This document shows, piece by piece, positions 43,865-51,596 of a stretch of DNA of 64,000 nucleotides. Origin of the DNA: UMGS1696 sp963642885 (GTDB lineage: Bacteria; Bacillota; Clostridia; Oscillospirales; CAG-272); the NCBI GenBank assembly GCA_963642885.1, contig CAVIJI010000004.1, positions 24,965 to 88,964 of the forward strand. The letters are read 5' to 3'. Every line of letters begins with the position of its first letter. Position 1 is the stretch's first letter. Both the position numbers and the translations under genes were made by a program. Under the pieces are notes generated by a model. The model worked only from the letters and a program-made list of their open reading frames with translations, was not told where the DNA came from and did no database searches.

Positions 43865-45367
43865 ATGAAAAGATTTTTATCTCTTATTTTAGCTGCACTT
43901 ATCCTTTCCGCTTCATTCACGGCATGTTCGGAAACAACAACAAATGAGAATGATGAGAGCGCGGAAACGGAAACGGCTCAATCGGCATCCGAGACGGTAG
44001 TGGAAACGGAAGAGGAAACCGAAAAGTATCTTGACGATCTTCCCGAGACAATGGATTTCGGCGGAGAAACCGTAAGCTTTTACGTAGAGGACGACGCATC
44101 AAACGGATTGGGTGAGCTGTCTATTCTTGCGGAAGAGGATACAGGCGACGTTGTCGATTCTGCCGTAGTACAGAGAAACAACACCATAACCGAGAGATTG
44201 AATATCAACTTGGCTATAACCGAGGTTGTAGGCGGTAACAGTATCAGCTCTGCCCTCAAGACCGGAGTAGCAGCGGGCGGATGCGACTTTGATATAATGA
44301 GCGTATACCAGTACTACGGAGTCGGTACCGCGGCATCGGGCAATGTGTATAACATCGCAAACCTTCCCTATGTGGACTTCAGCCGCGAATACTGGGGCAC
44401 AGATTATATCGATAACTTGTCGTACAAGGGCGCGATTTATTGGGCAACAGGCGACATAGCTCTGAAGTATATAGGCGGTGCATACTGTACGTATGTTAAC
44501 GACACAGTATGGAACAACAATTATCCCGACCAGAACGTATACGACATTGTTAACGAAGGTCAATGGACTCTTGACAAGTTTACCGAGTTTGCCGAAAAAG
44601 TATATTCCGATGCAAACGGTAACGGAGAGAAGGATGTAGATGATATATACGGATTCAACATCTGCTACGAAGACCCGGTTGACGGTATGGCTGCAGCTTG
44701 CGGAGTAGAATATTCCAAGAAGGACGAAAACGGAGTTCCGGTTATCACTATTGAGAGCGAACACACGATAAATGTTTATGATAAGCTTTATAAACTTATC
44801 GGTGCAAATCCCAATGTTTACGTAAGTGCCAGCGATGGCGGCGGACAGCAGATGATGAAGCTGTTTGCAACAGGCAATGCAATGCTTGCCGTAAACAAGC
44901 TTTTCCAGGCAGCTGCTTTCTTGCGTGATATGGAAGACACATACAAAATCGTTCCCGCTCCGAAGTATGATGAGAACCAGGAATACTATATGACAATGCT
45001 TCACGACAGTGTAAACTGCTATGGTATACCTGTTACAAACACGAAATACGAGCTTATGGGTGCAACTCTCGAAGCTATGGCTTCTGAAAGCTATAAGGTT
45101 GTTTCTCCCGCTTACTACGAAAAAGCACTTAAATTCAAGTACGTTCGTGACTCCGAGTCAGGTCAGATGATCGAGCTTATTCGTGAGCATGTAACAGCTG
45201 ACTTTGCAGCACTTTACTCAAACAGCATTTCGAATATTGTACACTTCTTCAGACAACAGCTTGATGCGGGTACAGAGAACATTACTTCCGTATTCGCAAA
45301 GAAGGAAAAGGTTTGGAACAAGGCACTCGAAAAGCTGCTCACCGGACTTGAGGAGAGCGCGGGCTAA
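43865..45367 (+). CDS. Extracellular solute-binding lipoprotein 2
   Basis: A 500-residue exported lipoprotein: signal peptide MKRFLSLILAALILSASFTA, Cys20 or so as lipid anchor, a Glu/Thr/Ser-rich linker to about residue 60 and a two-lobe binding domain. It is paralogous to the protein at 37847: EGQWTLDKFTEFAEK is followed by SDANGNGEKDVDDIYG, a possible Ca2+ loop. The start at 43865 is supported by GAAAGGAAAATGTT and the signal peptide; the earlier in-frame ATG at 43757 precedes the promoter. No importer membrane genes are nearby. The stop is followed after one base by a structured repeat element. Confidence 0.83.
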   Translation: MKRFLSLILAALILSASFTACSETTTNENDESAETETAQSASETVVETEEETEKYLDDLPETMDFGGETVSFYVEDDASNGLGELSILAEEDTGDVVDSAVVQRNNTITERLNINLAITEVVGGNSISSALKTGVAAGGCDFDIMSVYQYYGVGTAASGNVYNIANLPYVDFSREYWGTDYIDNLSYKGAIYWATGDIALKYIGGAYCTYVNDTVWNNNYPDQNVYDIVNEGQWTLDKFTEFAEKVYSDANGNGEKDVDDIYGFNICYEDPVDGMAAACGVEYSKKDENGVPVITIESEHTINVYDKLYKLIGANPNVYVSASDGGGQQMMKLFATGNAMLAVNKLFQAAAFLRDMEDTYKIVPAPKYDENQEYYMTMLHDSVNCYGIPVTNTKYELMGATLEAMASESYKVVSPAYYEKALKFKYVRDSESGQMIELIREHVTADFAALYSNSISNIVHFFRQQLDAGTENITSVFAKKEKVWNKALEKLLTGLEESAG

Positions 45368-45368
45368 T

Positions 45369-45509
45369 GAATGGGGATACACCTCATCTTAAGGGTTGAG
45401 AAATCCACCCCATTCCCGAGAATTTCCGTAAACGGAAATTCTCCGAAGTGAGGCTTATATGTACGTGGGATATACCTCATCTTAGGGGTTGAGTAATCCA
45501 CCCCATTCC
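45369..45509 (+). repeat. Paired stem-loop/palindrome element, locus A
   Basis: Unit 1 (45369-45415) pairs GAATGGGG with CCCCATTC around about 31 bases that begin ATACACC and end AAATCCA. A palindrome (45418-45443, GAGAATTTCCG.../...CGGAAATTCTC) follows, then CTCCGAAGTGAGGCTTA and a second, diverged unit (45465-45509). The same order recurs at 51438-51590 and 51597-52113. Confidence 0.8.
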
Positions 45510-45524
45510 CGAATTTTAAACAGT

Positions 45525-45572
45525 AAAAAAGGATGTATCCCGAGCGAGTATGCTCGGAGATACATCCTTTTT
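45525..45572. terminator. Strong terminator
   Basis: AAAAAAGGATGTATC and GATACATCCTTTTT pair, with an inner CGAGC/GCTCG stem. It ends the SemiSWEET-like gene (minus) and backs up the lipoprotein transcript (plus). Confidence 0.92.
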
Positions 45573-45591
45573 ATGTGGGTCCGCAAAATAC

Positions 45592-45909
45592 TTATTTGTT
45601 TTTCTTGTCTTCTGCTTCTTTTTTCTTGTCGTAGCCGCGGTTGATGATGTAGATAACAATGTTGATGGATACGACGATGAGGTTGAAGAAGTAAACCACC
45701 AAAACATAGGGAGCCACGTGTCCACCTATGCTCAATTTTACGAATTTAGCAATGATGCCGCAGATGTAACCGGTAATTATGAGAAGAATGAAGGGAAGAC
45801 TCATAGCTTTTGCGGATTTTGCTTTATAGTTTTTGATAACCGAAAGAGGCCATGAAGCTCCGAAGCAAATGAGCATGCAAGCTTCAAGTACTGATGAAAG
45901 TGTCTCCAT
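45592..45909 (-). CDS. PQ-loop/SemiSWEET-like small membrane protein
   Basis: A 105-residue protein with three predicted helices and the sequence CFGASWPLSVIKNYKAKSAKAMSL, which resembles the P-S/P-Q turn of PQ-loop (SemiSWEET-like) transporters, then a second helix ending GYICGIIAK and a lysine-rich tail. SemiSWEETs dimerise and let sugars or small metabolites pass. The substrate is unknown and the Gln of PQ is Leu here, so the assignment is moderate. It stands alone with a strong terminator. Confidence 0.65.
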   Translation of the reverse strand: METLSSVLEACMLICFGASWPLSVIKNYKAKSAKAMSLPFILLIITGYICGIIAKFVKLSIGGHVAPYVLVVYFFNLIVVSINIVIYIINRGYDKKKEAEDKKNK

Positions 45910-45953
45910 GATAAGTCATCTCCGAAAGAATGTTATTTGAAAATTTCCAAAAA

Positions 45954-45988
45954 AAAGCGGTTCGCGGAGTAAATCCGAAACCGCTTTT
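45954..45988 (-). terminator. Terminator of the nusG-rplA operon
   Basis: AAAAGCGGTT and AACCGCTTTT pair around 15 bases, with T8 following on the minus strand, 12 bases behind rplA. Confidence 0.93.
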
Positions 45989-46000
45989 AGTATACATTTA

Positions 46001-46693
46001 TTAGCCGAGCTTAGCGGTATTTACCTTAATGCCGGGGCCCATTGTGGAAGCAACAACACAGCTCTTGATATACTGGCCTTTAGCTGCAGCGGGACGAGCC
46101 TTAACAACAGCGCCAACGAGAGTGTTAAAGTTTTCAGCGAGCTTTTCGGCACCGAAGGAAGCCTTACCGATGGGGCAGTGAATGATGTTGGTCTTGTCGA
46201 GACGGTACTCGATCTTACCTGCTTTAGCTTCGTTAACAGCCTTAGCAACATCCATTGTAACTGTACCTGCTTTGGGGTTCGGCATGAGTCCCTTAGGACC
46301 GAGTACACGACCGAGACGACCGATAGTACCCATCATGTCGGGAGTAGCGATAACTACGTCGAAATCGAACCAGTTTTCTTTCTGAATCTTTTCAACGAGA
46401 TCCATATCGCCTACATATTCCGCGCCTGCTTCTTTAGCGGCTGTAGCCTTGTCGCCCTTTGCGAAAACAAGAACGCGAACCTTTTTACCTGTACCGTGAG
46501 GAAGAACGATAGCACCGCGAACCTGCTGATCGGCGTGACGTGAGTCAACACCCAGACGAAGGTGAACTTCGATTGTTTCGTCGAACTTAGCCTTAGATGT
46601 CTGGCAAACAAGGTTCATTGCTTCTGCGCTGTCGTAGAGCTTGGATTTTTCGAGCAGCTTCTGGCTGTCTACGTACTTTTTACCTTTAAACAT
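46001..46693 (-). CDS. rplA: 50S ribosomal protein L1
   Basis: A 230-residue L1 that forms the mobile L1 stalk by binding 23S rRNA helix 76. Recognised by MFKGKKYVDSQKLLEKSKLY, the central GRLGRVLGPKGLMPNPKAGTV and a GKIEYRLDKTNIIHCPIGK stretch. Length is standard. It follows rplK by 14 bases and a terminator follows at once; the usual rplJ-rplL are not next to it in this window. Confidence 0.98.
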   Translation of the reverse strand: MFKGKKYVDSQKLLEKSKLYDSAEAMNLVCQTSKAKFDETIEVHLRLGVDSRHADQQVRGAIVLPHGTGKKVRVLVFAKGDKATAAKEAGAEYVGDMDLVEKIQKENWFDFDVVIATPDMMGTIGRLGRVLGPKGLMPNPKAGTVTMDVAKAVNEAKAGKIEYRLDKTNIIHCPIGKASFGAEKLAENFNTLVGAVVKARPAAAKGQYIKSCVVASTMGPGIKVNTAKLG

Positions 46694-46707
46694 TATTATA
46701 GCCCTCC

Positions 46708-47133
46708 TCAGTCTTCAACGGTAACACCCATGGAACGGGCAGTACCTGCGATCATGCTCATAGCCGCTTCGATGGAACCTGCGTTGAGGTCCTTCATCTT
46801 TGTTTCGGCGATCTGGCGAACCTGATCCTTTGTTATCTTAGCAACCTTTGTCTTGTTCGGAACGGGAGAAGCTGTTTCGATACCGCATGCCTTCTTGATA
46901 AGAACGGGAGCCGGCGGGGTCTTTGTAATAAATGTGAAAGAACGGTCAGCGTAGATAGTGATAACTACGGGGATGATGAGACCGATATCGTTCTTTGTAC
47001 GTTCGTTGAACTCTTTAACAAAGTTCATACCGTTAACACCGTAAGGGCCGAGTGCAGGACCTACAGGCGGCTGCATTGTGGCTTTACCGGCGTTGAGCTG
47101 AAGCTTTACATAGCCAACTATTTTCTTTGCCAT
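46708..47133 (-). CDS. rplK: 50S ribosomal protein L11
   Basis: A 141-residue L11 of the GTPase-associated centre. It starts MAKKIVGYVKLQLNAGKATM, with the PPVGPALGPYGVNGMNFVKEFN block and the C-terminal GTARSMGV RNA-binding loop. It is co-transcribed with rplA. The 145-base gap to nusG can form a small hairpin (CGTTTT/AAAACG near 47200-47223), with no clear promoter. Confidence 0.98.
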   Translation of the reverse strand: MAKKIVGYVKLQLNAGKATMQPPVGPALGPYGVNGMNFVKEFNERTKNDIGLIIPVVITIYADRSFTFITKTPPAPVLIKKACGIETASPVPNKTKVAKITKDQVRQIAETKMKDLNAGSIEAAMSMIAGTARSMGVTVED

Positions 47134-47278
47134 TGCAAATAATCCTCCATATGTGGTTTATGACGGGAGACTGAATAGTATTTTCTCCCTCCCACTTTAT
47201 TTGCCGTTTTATCGGAAAACGACGAACCTTTTTGCGCTCAACTGCACGCTTTTAATGCGGCATACGAGCGTGGCGGAG

Positions 47279-47830
47279 TTATTCCTTAGCCTTTTCGACA
47301 TATTTCTTGTCGAGCTTAACCGGAATATCTCTTCCGACGGTGGACACGATTACCGTAGCCTCACCGGTTTCCTCATTATATTCGGACAGCGTGCCCGTAT
47401 AGCCGCGGAATACTCCGTCGATTATATTGACACTGTCGCCTACGGTATACGCAAGATGTTCGGTAGGCGATGCATCCTCTTTAATGATGGCTGCGGCTTC
47501 TTCTTCGGTGAGCGGAACCGGTTTGGAGCCCGGTCCGACAAATCCCGTGACGCCGCGGATATTTCTGACAATATGCCAGGTTTCGTCGGTCATGACCATT
47601 TTAACAAGAACGTATGCGGGGAATATTTTCGATTCCACCTCATGCGGTGCTTTGTTTCCGTCGGTTTCTATGATTGTTTCCGTCGGAATTCTAATATCTG
47701 TGATAAGATCTCCGAGACCTCTGTTCTCGACTATCTTTTCAAGATTGGCTTTGACTTTGTTTTCGTAGCCCGAATAAGTATGCGCAACATACCAACGCAG
47801 ACCTTCGTTCATCTCATTAATATCGCTCAT
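47279..47830 (-). CDS. nusG: Transcription termination/antitermination factor NusG
   Basis: A 183-residue NusG binding RNA polymerase. N-terminal NGN domain with WYVAHTYSGYENKVKANLEK and a VRNIRGVTGFVGPG segment; C-terminal KOW domain with GDSVNIIDGVFRGYTGTLSE. Between secE and rplK in the canonical order. Length is typical for Firmicutes. Confidence 0.97.
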   Translation of the reverse strand: MSDINEMNEGLRWYVAHTYSGYENKVKANLEKIVENRGLGDLITDIRIPTETIIETDGNKAPHEVESKIFPAYVLVKMVMTDETWHIVRNIRGVTGFVGPGSKPVPLTEEEAAAIIKEDASPTEHLAYTVGDSVNIIDGVFRGYTGTLSEYNEETGEATVIVSTVGRDIPVKLDKKYVEKAKE

Positions 47831-47888
47831 AAAATCATTATCCTCCCTGACTCAGGTTTGCGGGGAATGACATCGATGCTTCGACTTC

Positions 47889-48161
47889 TCAGAACAGAAG
47901 GCTGAGACCGTTAATTGCCTGTGAGAAACAGTAGTCAAGTATTGCGAGAGCTGCGGAGAAAATAACTACACACACAATCACAACTATGCTGTTGGAGCGT
48001 ACGCTCTTCCAGCTTGCCCAGTTGATTTTTTTGCATTCGGATTTAACGGATTTAAACCAAGCTTTGATGCGCTCCCAGGTCGACGGCTTGTCCGATTTTG
48101 CTTTCTCGGGCTTCTGTGCGTCGTTCTTTTTTACCTCGGTATTTTTTTCGTTTTCAGCCAT
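47889..48161 (-). CDS. secE: Preprotein translocase subunit SecE
   Basis: A 90-residue SecE with a Lys-rich N-terminal extension (about 1-40), the amphipathic helix ERIKAWFKSVKSECKKINW and one membrane helix (SIVVIVCVVIFSAALAILDY). It is the essential clamp subunit of SecYEG. Position between rpmG and nusG is canonical. Confidence 0.95.
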   Translation of the reverse strand: MAENEKNTEVKKNDAQKPEKAKSDKPSTWERIKAWFKSVKSECKKINWASWKSVRSNSIVVIVCVVIFSAALAILDYCFSQAINGLSLLF

Positions 48162-48181
48162 ATCAAATACTCCTTAAGTGG

Positions 48182-48331
48182 TTACTTGGTTTCTCTGTGA
48201 AGAGTGTGCTTGCGGCAGAAACGGCAGTACTTTTTGAGTTCAAGTCTGTCAGGGTCGTTCTTCTTGTTTTTCTTTGTGTCGTAATTACGCTGTTTGCATT
48301 CACTGCAAGCAAGAGTGATCTTAACTCTCAT
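48182..48331 (-). CDS. rpmG: 50S ribosomal protein L33
   Basis: A 49-residue L33, translated here by eye: MRVKITLACSECKQRNYDTK continuing to KKYCRFCRKHTLHRETK. Four Cys in two CxxC pairs form the zinc ribbon, so this is the Zn-binding type. AAGGAGGTGCC precedes the ATG. It opens the rpmG-secE-nusG-rplK-rplA transcript. Confidence 0.96.
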   Translation of the reverse strand: MRVKITLACSECKQRNYDTKKNKKNDPDRLELKKYCRFCRKHTLHRETK

Positions 48332-48469
48332 TCTATCGGCACCTCCTTGAAAATTTTGACCGGGATAACTCGGCCAGATAATGTACCTCCCTCGCCGGGG
48401 GCAGTCGATGCGTGCGTCATGACCGTGTTACACGCATACGAAAAAAGACCCTCTGCACGAGGTAAATAC

Positions 48470-48498
48470 ATTATACCATTTTTTTGCTAAACCGTCAA
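48470..48498 (-). promoter_or_regulatory. rpmG-secE-nusG-rplK-rplA promoter
   Basis: Minus strand: TTGACG, 17 bases, TATAAT. It gives a leader of about 130 bases before rpmG that contains a GC-rich stretch (about 48362-48415); no named riboregulator recognised. Confidence 0.88.
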
Positions 48499-48586
48499 TA
48501 TTTTTTTCGAGATATTCGGAAAGATTAATGTCAAAAAATATTACTATCAGAAGAAAAAAACTGTATAAAAACTTTATATTATCTTA

Positions 48587-48615
48587 TTTACAATCAAGAA
48601 CGATTATGCTATAAT
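48587..48615 (+). promoter_or_regulatory. rpsO promoter
   Basis: TTTACA, 17 bases, TATAAT, about 120 bases upstream of the rpsO start. It is divergent from the rpmG promoter. Confidence 0.82.
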
Positions 48616-48670
48616 ATATTTTGGATTGCCCATGTCACGGTTTTCGGATTAATGGTTGCGTCAGCGACAT

Positions 48671-48724
48671 TTTCACCCGCCGAATGCTGAGACTCGGGAA
48701 TCACAAAAAACATTTAAGGTGAAA
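48671..48724 (+). promoter_or_regulatory. Candidate S15 autoregulatory leader
   Basis: TTTCACC (48671-48677) can pair with GGTGAAA (48718-48724), the latter overlapping the ribosome binding region of rpsO. Within the enclosed segment CCGA/TCGG (48680-48697) forms a small hairpin. This could hide the binding site when S15 binds, as S15 leaders do in other bacteria; the assignment is by structure only. Confidence 0.45.
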
Positions 48725-48737
48725 GGAAAACACAGCC

Positions 48738-49004
48738 ATGATGACAAAGGAAAAGAAGCAGGAAATTATCGACGCTTATAAGATTCACGAAGGTGACACA
48801 GGTTCTCCCGAAGTACAGATCGCTATTCTCACAAGCAGAATAGAAACTCTCACAGAGCATCTTAAGACCAACAAGAAGGACCACCACAGCCGCCGCGGAC
48901 TTAACAAGATGGTCGGACACAGACGTAACCTTCTCGGTTACCTCAAGGATAACGATATCGAAAGATACCGTGCCATCGTTGAAAAGCTCGGTCTCAGAAG
49001 ATAA
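48738..49004 (+). CDS. rpsO: 30S ribosomal protein S15
   Basis: An 88-residue S15 that binds the central domain of 16S rRNA. Recognised by IHEGDTGSPEVQIAILTSRI, HLKTNKKDHHSRRGL and LVGHRRNLLGYL-like LNKMVGHRRNLLGYLKDND. The ATG at 48738 and the adjacent in-frame ATG at 48741 are both possible. pnp follows, the conserved rpsO-pnp order. Confidence 0.98.
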   Translation: MMTKEKKQEIIDAYKIHEGDTGSPEVQIAILTSRIETLTEHLKTNKKDHHSRRGLNKMVGHRRNLLGYLKDNDIERYRAIVEKLGLRR

Positions 49005-49342
49005 GTTCCGCCCTCCCGTAAATAAGTCAACATCGACTGACGGCATTGTATTCCAGTGCCCGTAACAAATGTGAATAAGCTGTCTGCGGCGCGGATGAGA
49101 TATTCTTACGCCGCAGTACGGTTTTATTTACGATATTTTGCTGTCGTACCGTGTCGGCAATTAAATAATTGTCGAAAGAGAAATACTTTCGGCCGTTCTT
49201 TAAGTGCTGAAACGTACGGCGGTAACATTGAATAAGACTACACCGGGTAAGCAACATACCGCTTTGTTTTGCGGTGCGGTCTTATCGTTAACAATTTACG
49301 CATTACAAAAGTATTAAAGTATTTCAGAAAGGCTCAAGACAA
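49005..49342 (+). other. rpsO-pnp intergenic region with two hairpins
   Basis: 338 bases without a gene. TGCGGCG/CGCCGCA (49086-49116) is followed by GTACGGTTTTATTT and may partly terminate rpsO. ACCGC/GCGGT (49258-49275) lies nearer pnp. In many bacteria this region holds the RNase III/PNPase autoregulatory hairpin; that role is possible here. No convincing separate promoter was found. Confidence 0.45.
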
Positions 49343-51439
49343 ATGTTTGAGAATTATAAAACCTTTTCCTATGACTTTGCCGGACGTCCTCTGGTTATAG
49401 AGACGGGTAAAATGGCAGGTCTCGCAAACGGTTCTGTACTTGTGAGATACGGGGATACCGCCGTTCTTTGCTGTGCTACGGCTTCCGAGAGACCTCGCGA
49501 CGGTATTGATTTTCTTCCGTTATCCATCGATTTCGAAGAGAGACTTTACGCTGTAGGCAGAATTCCCGGTTCTTATCTCAAGAGAGAAGGAAGACCGAGC
49601 GAAAAAGCCATCCTCACATCGAGAGTTATCGACAGACCTATACGTCCTCTTTTCCCGAAGGACCTCAGAAACGATGTAGTGCTTTCACTTCTCGTACTTG
49701 CGGTTGACCATGACGCTTCACCCGAAATTGCCGCAATGGTAGGTGCGTCCATAGCTTTGTCTATTTCCGATATTCCGTGGAACGGACCTATCGGCGGAGT
49801 TTTTGTCGGCCTGACAGAAGAAGAAGGGCTGATTATCAATCCCACGGCCGAGCAGAGAGAACGTTCTTCACTCGAACTTACCGTAGCGGGTACAAAGAAA
49901 AAAGTCGTTATGATCGAAGCAGGTGCCGCGGAAGTTTCGGATGACAAGATGTTTGAAGCAATCATGCTCGCTCATGAGGAAATCAAGAAGCTTTGTGCGT
50001 TTATCGAGGATATTCAGAGCCAGATCGGTAAGCCGAAGTTCGAGTATCCGTCCGCTGAAGTTCCGCAGGATTTGTTTGATTCCGTATATGCGTTCTGCGC
50101 GGAAGACGTAAAGGTTGCTCTCGACACGGACGACAAGAATGTTCGTGACGCGAGAATGGCACCGATTTACGATGCGGTATACACAGAATTCGATAAAGAA
50201 AACTCCGAAGAATACCGCAAGGTACTCGACGAGGTTCTCTATAAGGTACAGAAGAAGATTGTAAGACGTTGGCTTCTTGACGAACAGAAGCGTGTCGACG
50301 GCAGAAGAATGGATCAGATTCGTCCTCTTGCAGCCGAGGTACATCTCTTCAACCGTGACCACGGTTCGGGTATGTTTACCCGTGGCCAGACGCAGGTATT
50401 GACAGTTGCGACTCTCGGTTCTATCTCCGATGTACAGATGCTCGACGGTATATCCGAAGAGGAAACAAAGCGTTACATGCACCATTACAATATGCCCGGT
50501 TATTCCACAGGTGAAGCAAAGGCAGTAAGAAGTCCCGGCAGACGTGAAATCGGACACGGTGCTCTTGCGGAGCGTTCGCTTGTTCCGGTGCTTCCTTCCG
50601 TCGAGGAATTCCCGTATGCGATTCGCTGCGTATCGGAAGTAATAAGCTCGAACGGATCGACATCACAGGCATCCGTGTGCGGTTCCACACTTGCGCTTAT
50701 GGATGCGGGTGTGCCGATTAAAGCTCCCGTAGCGGGTATTTCCTGCGGACTTATTACCGAGGGTGACAGATGGATGACCATGGTTGATATTCAAGGTCTC
50801 GAAGACTTCTACGGAGACATGGATTTCAAGGTTGCGGGTACACATAAGGGTATTACATCCATTCAGATGGACCTTAAGATAGACGGTCTTACTCCCGAGA
50901 TAATCAAGGAAGCTCTTGCTGTTACTCACAAGGGACGTGACTATATCATTGATGAAGTAATTCTCAAGGCTATTCCCGCGCCCAGAGCCGAGGTTTCCGA
51001 GTACGCTCCCAAGATGATTACCATGAAGATTCCCGTTGACAAGATTGCGGAAGTTATCGGTAAACAGGGAAGTGTTATCAAGCAGATTGTTGCCGATACC
51101 GGAGCAAAGGTTGATATAGAGGAAGACGGTTCCGTATTTATTTCCGGAATCGAGAAGTCATCTCTTGATGCTGCCAAGGCAATGATAGATGCGATAATAT
51201 TCGAGCCTGTTGTCGGCGACATATATGAAGGTGTAGTAACGAGAATCATACCGATTGGTGCGTTCGTTGAGTTTGCTCCCAAGAAGGAGGGAATGGTTCA
51301 CATTTCCAAGCTCGACAAAAAGCGTACCGAAAAGGTAGAGGATGTATGCAATATCGGCGACAAGATTAAGGTTAAGTTCCTCGGTGTCGACGAAAAGGGA
51401 AGATTCAATCTTTCGAGAAAAGATGCTTTGGATGACTGA
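49343..51439 (+). CDS. pnp: Polyribonucleotide nucleotidyltransferase
   Basis: A 698-residue PNPase: two RNase PH domains (about 1-220 and 315-550; catalytic region AGISCGLITEGDRW and LEDFYGDMDFKVAGT), a KH domain (about 555-615 with VIGKQGSVIKQI) and a C-terminal S1 domain (about 625-695 with GDIYEGVVTRIIPIGAFVEF). It degrades RNA 3' to 5' with phosphate. The S1 domain is followed by only a few residues. AGAAAGG precedes the ATG. The TGA stop is shared with the first base triplet of a stem-loop element. Confidence 0.97.
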   Translation: MFENYKTFSYDFAGRPLVIETGKMAGLANGSVLVRYGDTAVLCCATASERPRDGIDFLPLSIDFEERLYAVGRIPGSYLKREGRPSEKAILTSRVIDRPIRPLFPKDLRNDVVLSLLVLAVDHDASPEIAAMVGASIALSISDIPWNGPIGGVFVGLTEEEGLIINPTAEQRERSSLELTVAGTKKKVVMIEAGAAEVSDDKMFEAIMLAHEEIKKLCAFIEDIQSQIGKPKFEYPSAEVPQDLFDSVYAFCAEDVKVALDTDDKNVRDARMAPIYDAVYTEFDKENSEEYRKVLDEVLYKVQKKIVRRWLLDEQKRVDGRRMDQIRPLAAEVHLFNRDHGSGMFTRGQTQVLTVATLGSISDVQMLDGISEEETKRYMHHYNMPGYSTGEAKAVRSPGRREIGHGALAERSLVPVLPSVEEFPYAIRCVSEVISSNGSTSQASVCGSTLALMDAGVPIKAPVAGISCGLITEGDRWMTMVDIQGLEDFYGDMDFKVAGTHKGITSIQMDLKIDGLTPEIIKEALAVTHKGRDYIIDEVILKAIPAPRAEVSEYAPKMITMKIPVDKIAEVIGKQGSVIKQIVADTGAKVDIEEDGSVFISGIEKSSLDAAKAMIDAIIFEPVVGDIYEGVVTRIIPIGAFVEFAPKKEGMVHISKLDKKRTEKVEDVCNIGDKIKVKFLGVDEKGRFNLSRKDALDD

Positions 51440-51590
51440 GCGGGGATACTCTAAAGCTGAATAGTTAAGGAAACCACCCCGCTCTCGAGCTTGCACGTTT
51501 GCCTACGGCAAACGTGCAAGCTCCTTTATTTTGGCTTAGATTTGAGCGGGGATACTCCGAAGCTGAATAGCAGAGAAAACCACCCCGCTC
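51438..51590 (+). repeat. Paired stem-loop/palindrome element, locus B
   Basis: Unit 1 (51438-51484) starts inside the pnp stop codon and pairs GAGCGGGG with CCCCGCTC around ATACTC...AAACCA. A 37-base palindrome (51487-51523, GAGCTTGCACGTTTGCC arm) and a T-rich tail follow, then GGCTTAGATTTGA and unit 2 (51544-51590) with the same stem. The palindrome plus CTTTATTTT can serve as the pnp terminator. Confidence 0.85.
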
Positions 51591-51596
51591 CCGTGT

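Noticed and set aside
44099..45004. Long minus-strand reading frame (301 codons)
   Set aside because: It lies fully opposite the solute-binding lipoprotein, is rich in Cys/Val/Ile as expected from an antisense frame, and shows no recognisable domain.
48332..48469. Riboswitch or ribosomal-protein leader of a known class before rpmG
   Set aside because: The leader has a GC-rich segment but I could not match it to any known consensus, so only the promoter is annotated.
49868..50557. Minus-strand reading frame of 229 codons
   Set aside because: It is antisense to the conserved PNPase domains.
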